Shown one piece after another: positions 8,317 to 16,927 of a DNA stretch of 64,000 bases. The notes beneath the pieces were generated by a model. The model searched no databases. It was not told the DNA's origin and worked only from the letters and a program-made list of their open reading frames with translations. The stretch covers positions 806,001-870,000 of the forward strand of contig NZ_PYHR01000002.1 of the NCBI RefSeq assembly GCF_003121705.1, read 5' to 3'. Every line of letters begins with the position of its first letter. Position 1 is the stretch's first letter. The position numbers and the translations under genes were made by a program. The DNA comes from Serinibacter arcticus. GTDB lineage: Bacteria; Actinomycetota; Actinomycetes; Actinomycetales; Beutenbergiaceae.

Positions 8317-9101
8317 GCGCCGTCGCCCCGCCGCTGTCGGGGTCCGCCCGCGCCCGCTGGGCGCTGGTCGGCATCGCCGGAACCGCGGTGCTGTGGCAGG
8401 TCGGCGCGCTGCTCACCGCCAACCAGGCGACGCTGCCCACGCTCACCTCGGTGCTCGCCGAGATCGGCGCCCTCTCGACGGATCCCGCGCTGCGCACCCA
8501 CGTGCTGACGACGCTCGGACGGGTCCTCGCCGGCTTCCTCGTGGGATCGGTCCTCGGCCTCGTCACCGGGAGCCTCATCGGGGCCTTCTCGTGGGTCAGG
8601 CGGATCCTCAACCCGTACCTCAACTTCCTCCGGGCGATCGCTCCGATCGCCTGGATCGTGCCCGCCACGATCTGGCTCGGGGTGGGAGAGAGCTCGATCC
8701 AGTTCGTCGTCATCTACGCCGCCGTCTTCCCCGTCGCGATCAACACCATCTCCGGGATGGCGTCGCTCGCGCCCGACCGGGCACGGATGGGACGGGTCTT
8801 CGGCCTCTCGCCCGCCGGGATCTTCTGGCAGATCCGCATCCCGAACGCCGTCCCGTTCGCCCTCACGGGTGCCCGCCTCGGTCTGGGGCTCGCCTTCATG
8901 GCGACGATCGGCGCCGAGATGATCATCGGCCAGTCCGGCCTGGGCTACCTGATCTACGACGCCCGGGTCTTCTTCGACACCCCGCTGATGTTCGCGGGCA
9001 TCCTCCTGCTCGGCGTCGTCGGCTACCTGGGCGACCTCGGGTTCGCCGTCGTGCGGACCCGGGTCTTCTCCCGCTACTACGCCGGACGGACGGACGCATG
9101 A
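8313..9101 (+). CDS. ABC transporter permease, SsuC type
   Basis: 262 residues, about six membrane helices, BPD_transp_1 family. The cytoplasmic coupling loop shows FGLSPAGIFWQIRIPNAVPFALTGARLGLG, equivalent to the EAA motif that contacts the ATPase. It begins with a GTG that overlaps the ATPase stop and ends with an ATGA overlap into the second permease, so the three genes are translationally coupled. It forms one half of a heterodimeric importer channel in the cytoplasmic membrane. Confidence 0.92.
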   Translation: MSAVAPPLSGSARARWALVGIAGTAVLWQVGALLTANQATLPTLTSVLAEIGALSTDPALRTHVLTTLGRVLAGFLVGSVLGLVTGSLIGAFSWVRRILNPYLNFLRAIAPIAWIVPATIWLGVGESSIQFVVIYAAVFPVAINTISGMASLAPDRARMGRVFGLSPAGIFWQIRIPNAVPFALTGARLGLGLAFMATIGAEMIIGQSGLGYLIYDARVFFDTPLMFAGILLLGVVGYLGDLGFAVVRTRVFSRYYAGRTDA

Positions 9102-9964
9102 CCACCATGACCTCGAAGCCCGCCACCGCCCGGTGGCGCGGGTCGACCGCCGGCCGGGCCGGGACGCCCATCGCCTGGGGAGCCCTCGCGCGCCGCGTCG
9201 GAACGGCGACGGCGGTGCTCACCGTCTCCCTGACCCTCCTGATCCTCACGTGGGCCGCGACGTCCGCCGCGTTCGGCCTTCCGTTCCTCTTCCCCGGTCC
9301 CGGGGACGTGGCCCAGGCCTTCGTCTCCGCCGTCGAGAACGGCAAGCTGCTCACGGCCGTGCAGGCGAGCCTGGGACGCATCGCGGCCGGCTTCGCGATC
9401 GGCTGCAGCCTGGGGATCGTGCTCGGGCTCGTGCTCGGCGCGAGTCCGGTCCTGCGGGAGGTCGCCTCACCCCTGGTCACGTTCTTCAGGTTCGTCCCGC
9501 CCCTGGCGTGGTTCGCCCCCGCCCTCGTCCTGTTCGGTGCGGGTGAGGCGTCGATGATCGCGCTGATCGTCTACACGAGCGTCTTCGTCGTGGCGATGAG
9601 CACGCTGGAGGGCGGTGCGCGGGTGTCTCTCGACCTCCAGCGCATGGCCGGTGTCGCCGGCGCCTCCTGGTGGCAGCGGCTCGCCTGGGTGACGCTGCCG
9701 GCCTCGCTCCCCTACGTCTTCGCGGGCATGCGCATCGCGATGGGCAACGCCTTCATGACCGTCGTCTCCGCCGAGATGCTCGGGGCGTCGGCCGGCCTCG
9801 GCGTCATCGTCAACACGGGGATGATCTCCACCCGGATCCCCGACGTCTTTGTCGCGATCGCCGCCCTCGGGATCCTCGGCCTCGCCTTCGACCGGCTGTT
9901 CGTGCTCCTGATCAACACCGTCGGCCGCCGCTTCCGCGAGCAGGCGGGCTCCGCCGTCGCCTGA
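9098..9964 (+). CDS. ABC transporter permease, SsuC type (second subunit)
   Basis: 288 residues from the ATG at 9098, which overlaps the previous stop. A cytosolic N-terminus of ~40 residues precedes about six membrane helices; the EAA-like loop is ASWWQRLAWVTLPASLPYVFAGMRIAMG. With the first permease it makes a heterodimeric channel, as in RibXY/ThiXY-type systems that use two different permeases with an NMT1-type receptor. An open frame continues upstream inside the first permease gene but has no protein character there. Confidence 0.92.
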   Translation: MTTMTSKPATARWRGSTAGRAGTPIAWGALARRVGTATAVLTVSLTLLILTWAATSAAFGLPFLFPGPGDVAQAFVSAVENGKLLTAVQASLGRIAAGFAIGCSLGIVLGLVLGASPVLREVASPLVTFFRFVPPLAWFAPALVLFGAGEASMIALIVYTSVFVVAMSTLEGGARVSLDLQRMAGVAGASWWQRLAWVTLPASLPYVFAGMRIAMGNAFMTVVSAEMLGASAGLGVIVNTGMISTRIPDVFVAIAALGILGLAFDRLFVLLINTVGRRFREQAGSAVA

Positions 9965-10062
9965 GCGACCCCCGTCGCCCCACCCTCCCCACGCCCGTCG
10001 CCGACCCGGTCGGCCGAGCGCTCGCGCCTGCGAACAGCTCACTCCCAGCAAGGAGAAGTCCC

Positions 10063-10977
10063 GTGATCCCACCCCGTGACCGCGTCCTGTACAGCCCGCA
10101 CGCCGCCCGCCCCGAGATCTCCTGGCCCGGCGACGCCCGGATCGCCGTCTGGGTGGCGCCGAACATCGAGCACTACGAGTACACGCCGCCGCTCACCAGC
10201 GAGGCCCGTGACCCGTGGCCGCGGACCCCCCACCCCGACGTCCAGATGTACTCGTACAAGGACTACGGCAACCGGGTCGGCCTCTGGCGGATGGCGGACC
10301 TCCTCGACGAGCTCGACATCCGCGCCACGGTCTCGCTGAACATGGCCGTGATGGACCACTTCCCGGAGGTGGCCACCCTCATCAGGGACCTCCGGTGGAA
10401 GGTCATGAGCCACGGCATCTACAACACCCGCTTCAGCTACGGCCTCACCGAGGTCGAGGAGCGCGCCTGGCTGATCGACACGATCGAGTCGCTGCACCGG
10501 CACACCGGCCTCACCCTCCGCGGCATGCTCGGCCCGGCCATCTCGGGGACGCTGCGCACCCCCGACCTGATGGCCGAGCTCGGGCTGATCTACCACACGG
10601 ACTGGGCGCACGACGACGTCCCGGTCCCGCTCGCCGTGCAGGAGGGCCGGCTCATCTCGGTGCCGTACAGCTTCGATCTCAACGACGCCCCGCTCTTCGG
10701 GGCCAACCACGACAGCGCCTACTTCGTGGAGATCGCCAAGCGCCAGTTCGACACCCTCTACCGCGAGGGCGGGAAGGTCATGTGCCTGGCCCTCCACCCG
10801 TTCCTCTTCGGCCAGCCGCACACCATCGGCGACCTGTGCGAGATCCTCCGCTACATCACCGGGCACGACGACGTCTGGATGACGACGGCGGACGACATCG
10901 CCGAGCACTACCTCGCCCACCACTACGACACGCAGCTCGCGCACGCCTCGTCGCTGCTGCCCGCAAGGAGCGCCTGA
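10063..10977 (+). CDS. PuuE-like polysaccharide deacetylase-family hydrolase
   Basis: 304 residues from a GTG at 10063 with aaggag just upstream. The fold is the NodB/polysaccharide-deacetylase barrel of the PuuE/allantoinase-like branch: ARIAVWVAPNIEHYEY at the first strand, RATVSLNMAVMDHFPE, MSHGIYNTRFSYG, RGMLGPAISGTLRTPDLMAELG and VMCLALHPFLFGQPH. Members of this branch hydrolyse cyclic amides (allantoin, cyclic imides) or act on peptidoglycan. The classic H-x3-H metal pair is not obvious: HGIYN has Asn where the second His might be expected. It lies in an operon with a transporter, an ene-reductase and an amidase, which fits ring opening of a small N-heterocycle better than a cell-wall role. 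The substrate is not known. It overlaps the next gene by one base. Confidence 0.8.
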   Translation: MIPPRDRVLYSPHAARPEISWPGDARIAVWVAPNIEHYEYTPPLTSEARDPWPRTPHPDVQMYSYKDYGNRVGLWRMADLLDELDIRATVSLNMAVMDHFPEVATLIRDLRWKVMSHGIYNTRFSYGLTEVEERAWLIDTIESLHRHTGLTLRGMLGPAISGTLRTPDLMAELGLIYHTDWAHDDVPVPLAVQEGRLISVPYSFDLNDAPLFGANHDSAYFVEIAKRQFDTLYREGGKVMCLALHPFLFGQPHTIGDLCEILRYITGHDDVWMTTADDIAEHYLAHHYDTQLAHASSLLPARSA

Positions 10978-11920
10978 TGCCCGCCGACCGGACCCCCGGC
11001 CCCGACCACCCGCACCACGCCTGGTCCCCCCTGCCCCGCCGGGCCCAGCTGCGGTGGCCCCGCGAGAAGCCGCTCGCGATGACCGTGATCGTCCCGCTGG
11101 AGCACTTCGAGCTATCGCCCCCGAGGGCTCGGTCACGTCCCGGTTCCTCGGTGGAGGTCTCGGTGCCCGACCGTTCCCTGACTACGCCCGGCTCACCCAC
11201 CGGGAGTACGGGCACCGCGTCGGGATCTTCCGGATCCTCGACGTCCTCGAGCAGTTCGGCGTGACCCCCACGATCGCGCTCGACGCCATGACGGCGGAGT
11301 TCTACCCCTGGCTCGTCCGCCACCTGCAGCAGCGCGGGGTGACGTTCCTCGCCCACGGGATCGCCGTGACGCGGATGATCTCGAGCGCGATGACCGAGCA
11401 GGAGGAGCGCGCCTACATCGTGGACTCCCTCGACCGCCTCGAGGAGGTGCTCGGCGAGCGTCCGCGCGGCTGGATGGGCCCGGAGCAGGGCGAGTCCGAG
11501 CGGACGCCCGCCCTCCTCGCCGAGCTGGGGATCGACCACGTGTGCGACTGGCCGAACGACGAGCAGCCCTACCCGATGACCGTGCCGACGGGCGACCTGC
11601 TGTCGATCCCCACGCTGCACGACCTCGACGACTCCTACGCGCTCGTCCACCGCAACCTGCCGCTCTCGAGCTGGCAGACCATGCTCACCGACGCGGTGGA
11701 CCAGCTCATCACCGACGGCGAGGACACCGCCCGCGTGCTCGCCCTGACCGTCCGTCCCTGGCTCACCGGTCAGCCCTTCCGCATCGGGGTCCTCGAGGAC
11801 CTCCTCGCCCACGCCGCGGCGACCGGGAAGGTCTGGTTCGCCACCGCCGAGGAGGTCGCGGACGCCTACCGAGACTGCACCACCACCACCACCCGCCCCA
11901 GCCCCGCCCTCACCGCCTGA
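10977..11920 (+). pseudogene. second PuuE-like deacetylase paralog, single-base frameshift
   Basis: A paralog of the preceding gene, with the same HGIxxTR, TExEERAxI, RGxxGP and RTPxLxAELG landmarks. Reading starts at the ATG at 10977 (MPADRTPGPDHPHHAW) and is good through VIVPLEHFELSPP. It must then move by one base at the run of five C at 11118-11122 to continue as EGSVTSRFLGGGLGARPF and on to the stop at 11920. A sixth C would restore one frame of ~314 residues. Without it, translation runs on in the wrong frame and ends near 11264. The downstream frame keeps coding character throughout, so the lesion is recent or is a sequencing error in a C-run. Confidence 0.78.
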
Positions 11921-11933
11921 CTCTGGAGACACC

Positions 11934-12941
11934 ATGAAGAGCCCCGCCCGCCTCTCCGTCCTCGTCCCCGTGCTCGCCGGCAGCCTCCTGCTGACGGCCT
12001 GCGCCGGATCCTCCGCCTCCGACGGCGGTGACCCCGCCCCGGAGACCGTCGCGACCATCAACGTCGGCGTCGCTCCCGACTTCTTCTTCAGCCACCTCTA
12101 CTTCGCGGTCGAGGGGGGCTTCCTCGAGGACCAGGGGATCGACGCCACGCTCACCGAGTTCGCCTCCGGACAGGAGGCGACCGAGGCCGTGACGACCGGC
12201 CAGGCCGATCTGACCGGCAGCACCGCGACGACCGTCGTGAACCTCGCCGGTCGCGACACGGGTGTGCAGGTCCTCGGCTCCTACTCGGAGGGCAACGGCT
12301 GGTACGCCGTCGTCGGCAACGAGCAGGCGGCCGGCGTCACCTCGATCGACGACCTCGACGGCGTCGCCGTGGCGGCCCAGTTCGGCAACGCCATCGACAT
12401 GGTCGTGCGAACCTTCCTCGCCAACCACGACGCGGGGGTCGAGCTGATCGACTACCGCGACGTCAAGAGCCCCCAGCTCATGAGCGGTCTGGCACGCGGC
12501 GACTACGCGGCCGCGGCCATGTGGGAGCCGAACGTCTCCACCGCCCTGGCCAACATCGAGGGCGCCAGCATCGTGCTCGACTCCGACGAGGCCGTCCCGG
12601 TCCGGGGCTACAACATCTTCGGCGAGGAGCTCGCGGGCGACCCCGAGCTCCGCGAGCGGGTGCTCACCGCCCTCGACAACACGATCGAGTGGATGAACGA
12701 GAACCCGGACGAGGTCGTGGCTCTCGCCATGGAGAACAGCGGCATCGAGGACGAGGAGCTGGCCTCGTCGATCCAGGCCAAGCTCACATACTCCCTCGAC
12801 TTCACACAGGAGAACGTCGACGAGCTGAGCAACGCCGCCGCATTCTTCCGCGAGCAGGGACTCATCGAGGGCACCGAGGAGGACGTCGTCGCGATGTACG
12901 ACCTCGAGGGCTTCGAGGCCTGGAAGTCCAGCGCGGAGTGA
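11934..12941 (+). CDS. ABC transporter substrate-binding lipoprotein, NMT1/SsuA type
   Basis: 335 residues. A lipoprotein signal peptide ends in a lipobox (LLLTAC, Cys ~23), followed by a Ser/Asp-rich linker and the mature NMT1/THI5-like domain: VGVAPDFFFSHLYFAVEGGFLEDQGI, a GQADLTGSTATTVVNLAGRD middle part and AAMWEPNV near residue 200. It should be the extracytoplasmic receptor for the SsuBC-type transporter at 7510-9964. Homologs bind aminopyrimidines, sulfonates, riboflavin or other small organics, so ligand prediction is weak. It ends in a GTGA overlap with the MFS gene. Confidence 0.92.
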   Translation: MKSPARLSVLVPVLAGSLLLTACAGSSASDGGDPAPETVATINVGVAPDFFFSHLYFAVEGGFLEDQGIDATLTEFASGQEATEAVTTGQADLTGSTATTVVNLAGRDTGVQVLGSYSEGNGWYAVVGNEQAAGVTSIDDLDGVAVAAQFGNAIDMVVRTFLANHDAGVELIDYRDVKSPQLMSGLARGDYAAAAMWEPNVSTALANIEGASIVLDSDEAVPVRGYNIFGEELAGDPELRERVLTALDNTIEWMNENPDEVVALAMENSGIEDEELASSIQAKLTYSLDFTQENVDELSNAAAFFREQGLIEGTEEDVVAMYDLEGFEAWKSSAE

Positions 12942-14383
12942 CCACCTCTCCCCTGGCTCGCCGCCGGACCGGGAGGCCCACCACGCCTCCCGGTCCGGCG
13001 GTCCGGGCCCCTCAGCTCTCGCGGGCGGTGGCGTGGTCGCTCGGGAGCGGCACGATCCTCCAGCCCCTCAACTCCTCGGTCATCGCCGTCGCGCTCGTCC
13101 CCATCGCGGCGTCCTTCGGGTCGTCGTCGGCCATCCCGTGGATCGTGTCCGGGCTGTACATCGCCACCGCCGTGATGTCCCCGACGGCGGGGCGGCTCGC
13201 CGACGTGTTCGGTGCGAGGCGGATGTACCTCATCGGCCTCGTCGTGGTGACGGTCGCCGCCGTCGCCGGCCCGTTCGTCCCGACGGCGGGCTGGCTCGTC
13301 GCCGACCGCGTGCTGCTGGGCATCGGCACCGCGATGCACTTCCCGGCGTCGATGGCGATCATCCGCGACCTCGCGGCCCGCCGCGAGCAGAGCCCCACCA
13401 ACGCCATCGGGGTGATCGCGCTCTGCGGTCAGACGATGGCCGCGCTCGGTCCGACGCTCGGCGGTCTGCTCGTCGCCGTCTTCGGCTGGCACGGCGTCTT
13501 CCTGATCAACGTTCCGGTCGCCCTCGTGGCGATCGTGCTCGTGCTGCGCACCGTGCCGGCCTCGGTGGCACCGCCGCGGGAGTCCGGGGTGCGGGCGGCA
13601 CTTCGGCTGATCGACCCCGTCGGGGCCGCTCTGCTGATCGGCACCCTCGTCACGCTCATGATCGGGCTGCTCTCCCTGGGCGACTCGCCCCGGTGGCTTC
13701 TCCTGGGCGCCGCCCTTCCGCTCGGGTCCGCCCTCGTCCTGTGGGAGCTCCGGGTCGCTCACCCCTTCGTCGATGTGCGGGCGATCGCCCGCACCCCGGC
13801 GCTGGCGCAGGTGTACGGCCGGACGTTCCTCACGTTCGTCGCCTTCTACTGCGTCTTCTACGGGCTCCCCCAGTGGCTCCAGACCGACGGCGGCTACGAC
13901 ACCGCCGCGACCGGGCTGCTCGTGCTCCCCGTCTTCGCCGCCGGCGTGCTCGGCACGCTCGTCGCCACGCGGCTCGCCCGTCGGTCGCGACCGCGCGTCC
14001 TGCTCGTCGTCGGATCGGCCGCGCTCGCCGCCGGCGGCACGGTCCTGGCCCTCACCGTCCGGGAGGACGGGCCCGTGATCCTCGTCGTGCTCTCCGCCCT
14101 GCTGCTCGGCATCCCCACCGGTTTCAACAACCTCGGCAACCAGCTCGACCTCCACGTCCACGCCGCGGCCAGCGGCTCGGGCGCGGCCGCCGGCATGTAC
14201 CGCACGGCCCAGTACGTCGGAGCCTGCCTGTCGACGGTCGTCGTGGCCCGCGCGTTCGACCTCCCGCTCGAGGCAGGAGGCATCGACGCTCTCGGCGTCG
14301 TCGTCGGTGGTGTCGGAACCCTGCTCCTCCTCACCAGCGTCGTCGCCCTCGTGCGGACGCGTCATCGGAAGGCCCGCGCATGA
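12938..14383 (+). CDS. MFS transporter, EmrB/QacA (DHA2)-like
   Basis: About 481 residues from the GTG at 12938, with roughly 13-14 hydrophobic helices. Motif A appears as GRLADVFGARRMY between helices 2 and 3, and motif C-like GQTMAALGPTLGGLLV in helix 5, both typical of 14-helix proton-driven exporters. Within a catabolic operon that already has an ABC importer, it may export a product or toxic intermediate, or import a related compound. The start overlaps the receptor stop and the stop overlaps the next start, so it is tightly coupled to the pathway genes. Confidence 0.88.
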   Translation: MTTSPLARRRTGRPTTPPGPAVRAPQLSRAVAWSLGSGTILQPLNSSVIAVALVPIAASFGSSSAIPWIVSGLYIATAVMSPTAGRLADVFGARRMYLIGLVVVTVAAVAGPFVPTAGWLVADRVLLGIGTAMHFPASMAIIRDLAARREQSPTNAIGVIALCGQTMAALGPTLGGLLVAVFGWHGVFLINVPVALVAIVLVLRTVPASVAPPRESGVRAALRLIDPVGAALLIGTLVTLMIGLLSLGDSPRWLLLGAALPLGSALVLWELRVAHPFVDVRAIARTPALAQVYGRTFLTFVAFYCVFYGLPQWLQTDGGYDTAATGLLVLPVFAAGVLGTLVATRLARRSRPRVLLVVGSAALAAGGTVLALTVREDGPVILVVLSALLLGIPTGFNNLGNQLDLHVHAAASGSGAAAGMYRTAQYVGACLSTVVVARAFDLPLEAGGIDALGVVVGGVGTLLLLTSVVALVRTRHRKARA

Positions 14384-15507
14384 CCTCCCTGTTCGACCCG
14401 ATCCAGCTCCGCGACCTGACCGTGCCCAACCGGGTGTGGCTCTCGCCGATGTGCATGTTCGCCTGCGAGCAGCGGGACGGCGTGGTGGGCGACTTCCACC
14501 TCGCGCACTACGGCGGCATCGCCCTCGGAGGAACGGGTCTGCTCGTCACCGAGGCGACGGCGGTCTCACCGGACGGTCGCGTGAGCCCGGACGACGCCGG
14601 ACTGTGGGACGACGCCCAGGTCGCGCCGTGGCGTCGGGTCACCGACCTCGTGCACGCGGCCGGGGCGACGATCGCCGTCCAGCTGGCGCACGCGGGCCGC
14701 AAGGGGTCCAAGCACCGCGCTCTCCTGGGCGACGACGACCTGCACGGGTCCGTCCCGCCGGACCGAGGCGGCTGGGAAACGCTCGGCGCCACCGGGACGG
14801 CGTTCGGCCGCTACACACCACCGCGCCGCGCCGCGGCCACCGACCTCGAGGAGGTGGTGCACGCCTTCGTCGACGCCGCCGAGCGCGCCGTCGCCGCCGG
14901 CTTCGACGCCGTCGAGCTGCACGGTGCGCACGGCTACCTGCTCCACGAGACGCTCTCGCCCCTGACCTCGTCCGAGGATCCCGCCTGGGGCGGTGACCCC
15001 TCACCGGGCGTCGACGGGCGCGAGCGGCTGCTGCTGGAGACGGTGCGCGGCGTCCGCCGCGTGATCCCGGCAGGCATGCCGCTGATCGTCCGGCTGTCGG
15101 TGAGCGACGTCGCGCCCGGAGGCAGCACGGCCGAGTCGACGCTGGCGCTGGTCGAGCGCCTGGCTGGCGAGGGGGTCGACCTCGTGGACTGCTCCTCCGG
15201 CGGGCTGCTCGCCGGGATCGAGTACGACGCCGGCCCGGGCTACCAGGTGCCGGGAGCTGCCGTCGTGCGGCGGGCGGGACTGCCGGTCGGTGCCGTCGGC
15301 CTCCTGGACGATCCGCACCTGGCCCAGAGCGTCCTGACCGACGGCAGCGCCGACGTCGTGCTGCTGGGCCGCGCCCTGCTGCGGGACCCCCACTGGGTCC
15401 GCCATGCCGCGCACGCGCTCGGCCGGCTCGACGACGTCCCCGAACCTGCCCGCTACAGCCGTGGCTGGCGCGAGATCCGTCGCGCCGCCACCACCCCCGC
15501 AGCCTGA
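14380..15507 (+). CDS. NADH:flavin oxidoreductase, YqjM-like old yellow enzyme
   Basis: 375 residues, FMN-dependent ene-reductase. YqjM-class hallmarks are visible: LSPMCMF near residue 25 (the redox-tuning Cys), QLAHAGRKGS near residue 105, the substrate-binding HGAHGYLLHETLSP (His pair) near 187-200, and PLIVRLSV near 235. The C-terminal phosphate-binding segment is VVLLGRALLRDPHW. Such enzymes reduce C=C bonds activated by a carbonyl or imide; N-substituted maleimides are classic substrates. In this operon the enzyme could saturate a ring before hydrolysis. The ATG overlaps the MFS stop. Confidence 0.9.
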   Translation: MTSLFDPIQLRDLTVPNRVWLSPMCMFACEQRDGVVGDFHLAHYGGIALGGTGLLVTEATAVSPDGRVSPDDAGLWDDAQVAPWRRVTDLVHAAGATIAVQLAHAGRKGSKHRALLGDDDLHGSVPPDRGGWETLGATGTAFGRYTPPRRAAATDLEEVVHAFVDAAERAVAAGFDAVELHGAHGYLLHETLSPLTSSEDPAWGGDPSPGVDGRERLLLETVRGVRRVIPAGMPLIVRLSVSDVAPGGSTAESTLALVERLAGEGVDLVDCSSGGLLAGIEYDAGPGYQVPGAAVVRRAGLPVGAVGLLDDPHLAQSVLTDGSADVVLLGRALLRDPHWVRHAAHALGRLDDVPEPARYSRGWREIRRAATTPAA

Positions 15508-15524
15508 CCCGAACGGAGACCATC

Positions 15525-16886
15525 GTGAGCACCCCGAACCAGCTGGACGCCACCGCCGTCGCGACCGAGACCCGAGCGGGCCGGCTGAGCGTGCGGGAGG
15601 TGGCGCAGTCCGTCCTCGAGCGCATCGAGCTCCGCGACCCGGCCGTGCGCGCCTGGAGCCACCTCGACCCCGAAGCCGTCCTCGCGAGCGCCGATGGGCT
15701 CGACGGGCGTGAGACCCGGGGCCTCCTGCACGGCGTCCCCGTCGGGGTGAAGGACGTCATCAACACCCGTGACATGCCGACCGAGCACCACACGGCCCGG
15801 TACGTCGGAAGCGTGCCGGGGGTGGACGCCGCCTGCATCGACACCCTGCGCTCCGCGGGGGCGCTGCTGGTGGGCAAGACCGTCACCACCGAGTTCGCCG
15901 CCACCAACACCGGCGGCCCGACCCGCAACCCGCACGACCCCGAGCGCACGCCGGGCGGGTCGTCGAGCGGGTCGGGCGCGGCGGTCGCGGACCTCCAGGT
16001 AGCGGTCGCCCTCGGGACCCAGACGGGCGGGTCGACCATCCGCCCGGCGTCGTTCACCGGGGTCTACGCCCTCAAGCCGACGTGGAACAGCATCAGCCGC
16101 GAGGGACTCAAGATGTACTCGGCGACGTGCGACACCCTCGGGCTCTACGCGCGGTCGGGTCGTGACCTCGCGCTGCTCGCGGACGTGTTCCACCTCGACG
16201 AGCCCGACCGCCCCCTGCCGACCTCGCTCGCCGGGCTCCGGGTCGGGCTGTGCCGCACGCCCGCCTGGGACCTCGCGGAGCCGGCGACGCGTGAGGCGCT
16301 CGCGACGGCCGCGGGTGTCCTGCGCGACGGCGGGGCCGAGGTCGCGGAGCTGGAGCTCCCGGAGATCTTCGAGGAGCTGCCGACCGTCCATCGCCGGATC
16401 CTGCGCCGGGAGGGTCGGTCCGCCTTCCTCAACGAGCACCTGGCCAGCCCCGACCTACCGGCGTTCTTCCACGAGATGGTTCTCGGCACCGACACGGTCG
16501 ACTCGATCGGCTGGCCGACCGGGACGCCCGACGTGGCCGACTTCCGGGCGGCCTACCGCGTGGCAGACCGGTGCCGTGCGCTCTACGACGACGTGGCGTC
16601 ACCGTTCGACGTCGTCCTCACCCCCAGCGCCCCGGGCGAGGCGCCGATCGGCATCGGCAACACCGGCAGCTCGGTCTTCAACTCGCTCTGGACCCTGCTC
16701 CAGGTGCCCGTGGTGAACGTGCCCGGACTCGTCGGCCCCGCCGGCATGCCGATCGGGGTGTCGATCGTCGGCCGGCGCTACCAGGACCGCCTCGCCGTCG
16801 CGTGCGCCGGACTCCTGGGGGCGGCCGTCGCCGCGCGGACGGACGACGTCGCCCCCTCGCTCCCAGCGATGGCCGCGTTCCGCTGA
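15525..16886 (+). CDS. amidase, amidase-signature family
   Basis: 453 residues with the Ser-cisSer-Lys triad of the amidase-signature fold: Lys76 in VPVGVKD, cis-Ser146 in TPGGSSSGSGAAV and nucleophile Ser170 in TQTGGSTIRPAS. The 24-residue distance between the serines matches known members. It hydrolyses a carboxamide to acid and ammonia in the cytosol. In context it may act on the half-amide left after ring opening by the PuuE-like enzyme, or on an aryl or alkyl amide taken up by the transporter. GTG start with an acggag ribosome-binding site; 17 bases after the ene-reductase. Confidence 0.92.
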   Translation: MSTPNQLDATAVATETRAGRLSVREVAQSVLERIELRDPAVRAWSHLDPEAVLASADGLDGRETRGLLHGVPVGVKDVINTRDMPTEHHTARYVGSVPGVDAACIDTLRSAGALLVGKTVTTEFAATNTGGPTRNPHDPERTPGGSSSGSGAAVADLQVAVALGTQTGGSTIRPASFTGVYALKPTWNSISREGLKMYSATCDTLGLYARSGRDLALLADVFHLDEPDRPLPTSLAGLRVGLCRTPAWDLAEPATREALATAAGVLRDGGAEVAELELPEIFEELPTVHRRILRREGRSAFLNEHLASPDLPAFFHEMVLGTDTVDSIGWPTGTPDVADFRAAYRVADRCRALYDDVASPFDVVLTPSAPGEAPIGIGNTGSSVFNSLWTLLQVPVVNVPGLVGPAGMPIGVSIVGRRYQDRLAVACAGLLGAAVAARTDDVAPSLPAMAAFR

Positions 16887-16898
16887 CGGCAGTAGGCT

Positions 16899-16906
16899 GT
16901 CGACAC
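16899..16906. promoter_or_regulatory. candidate GntR operator before the regulator gene
   Basis: tgtcgaca within ggctgtcgacacc, 22 bp before the GntR ATG. It shares the core of the two ctgtcgacag sites at 7362 and 7445, which suggests autoregulation and a common regulator for the whole operon. Confidence 0.45.
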
Positions 16907-16927
16907 CTCCCCGAGCGAAGCGAATCG

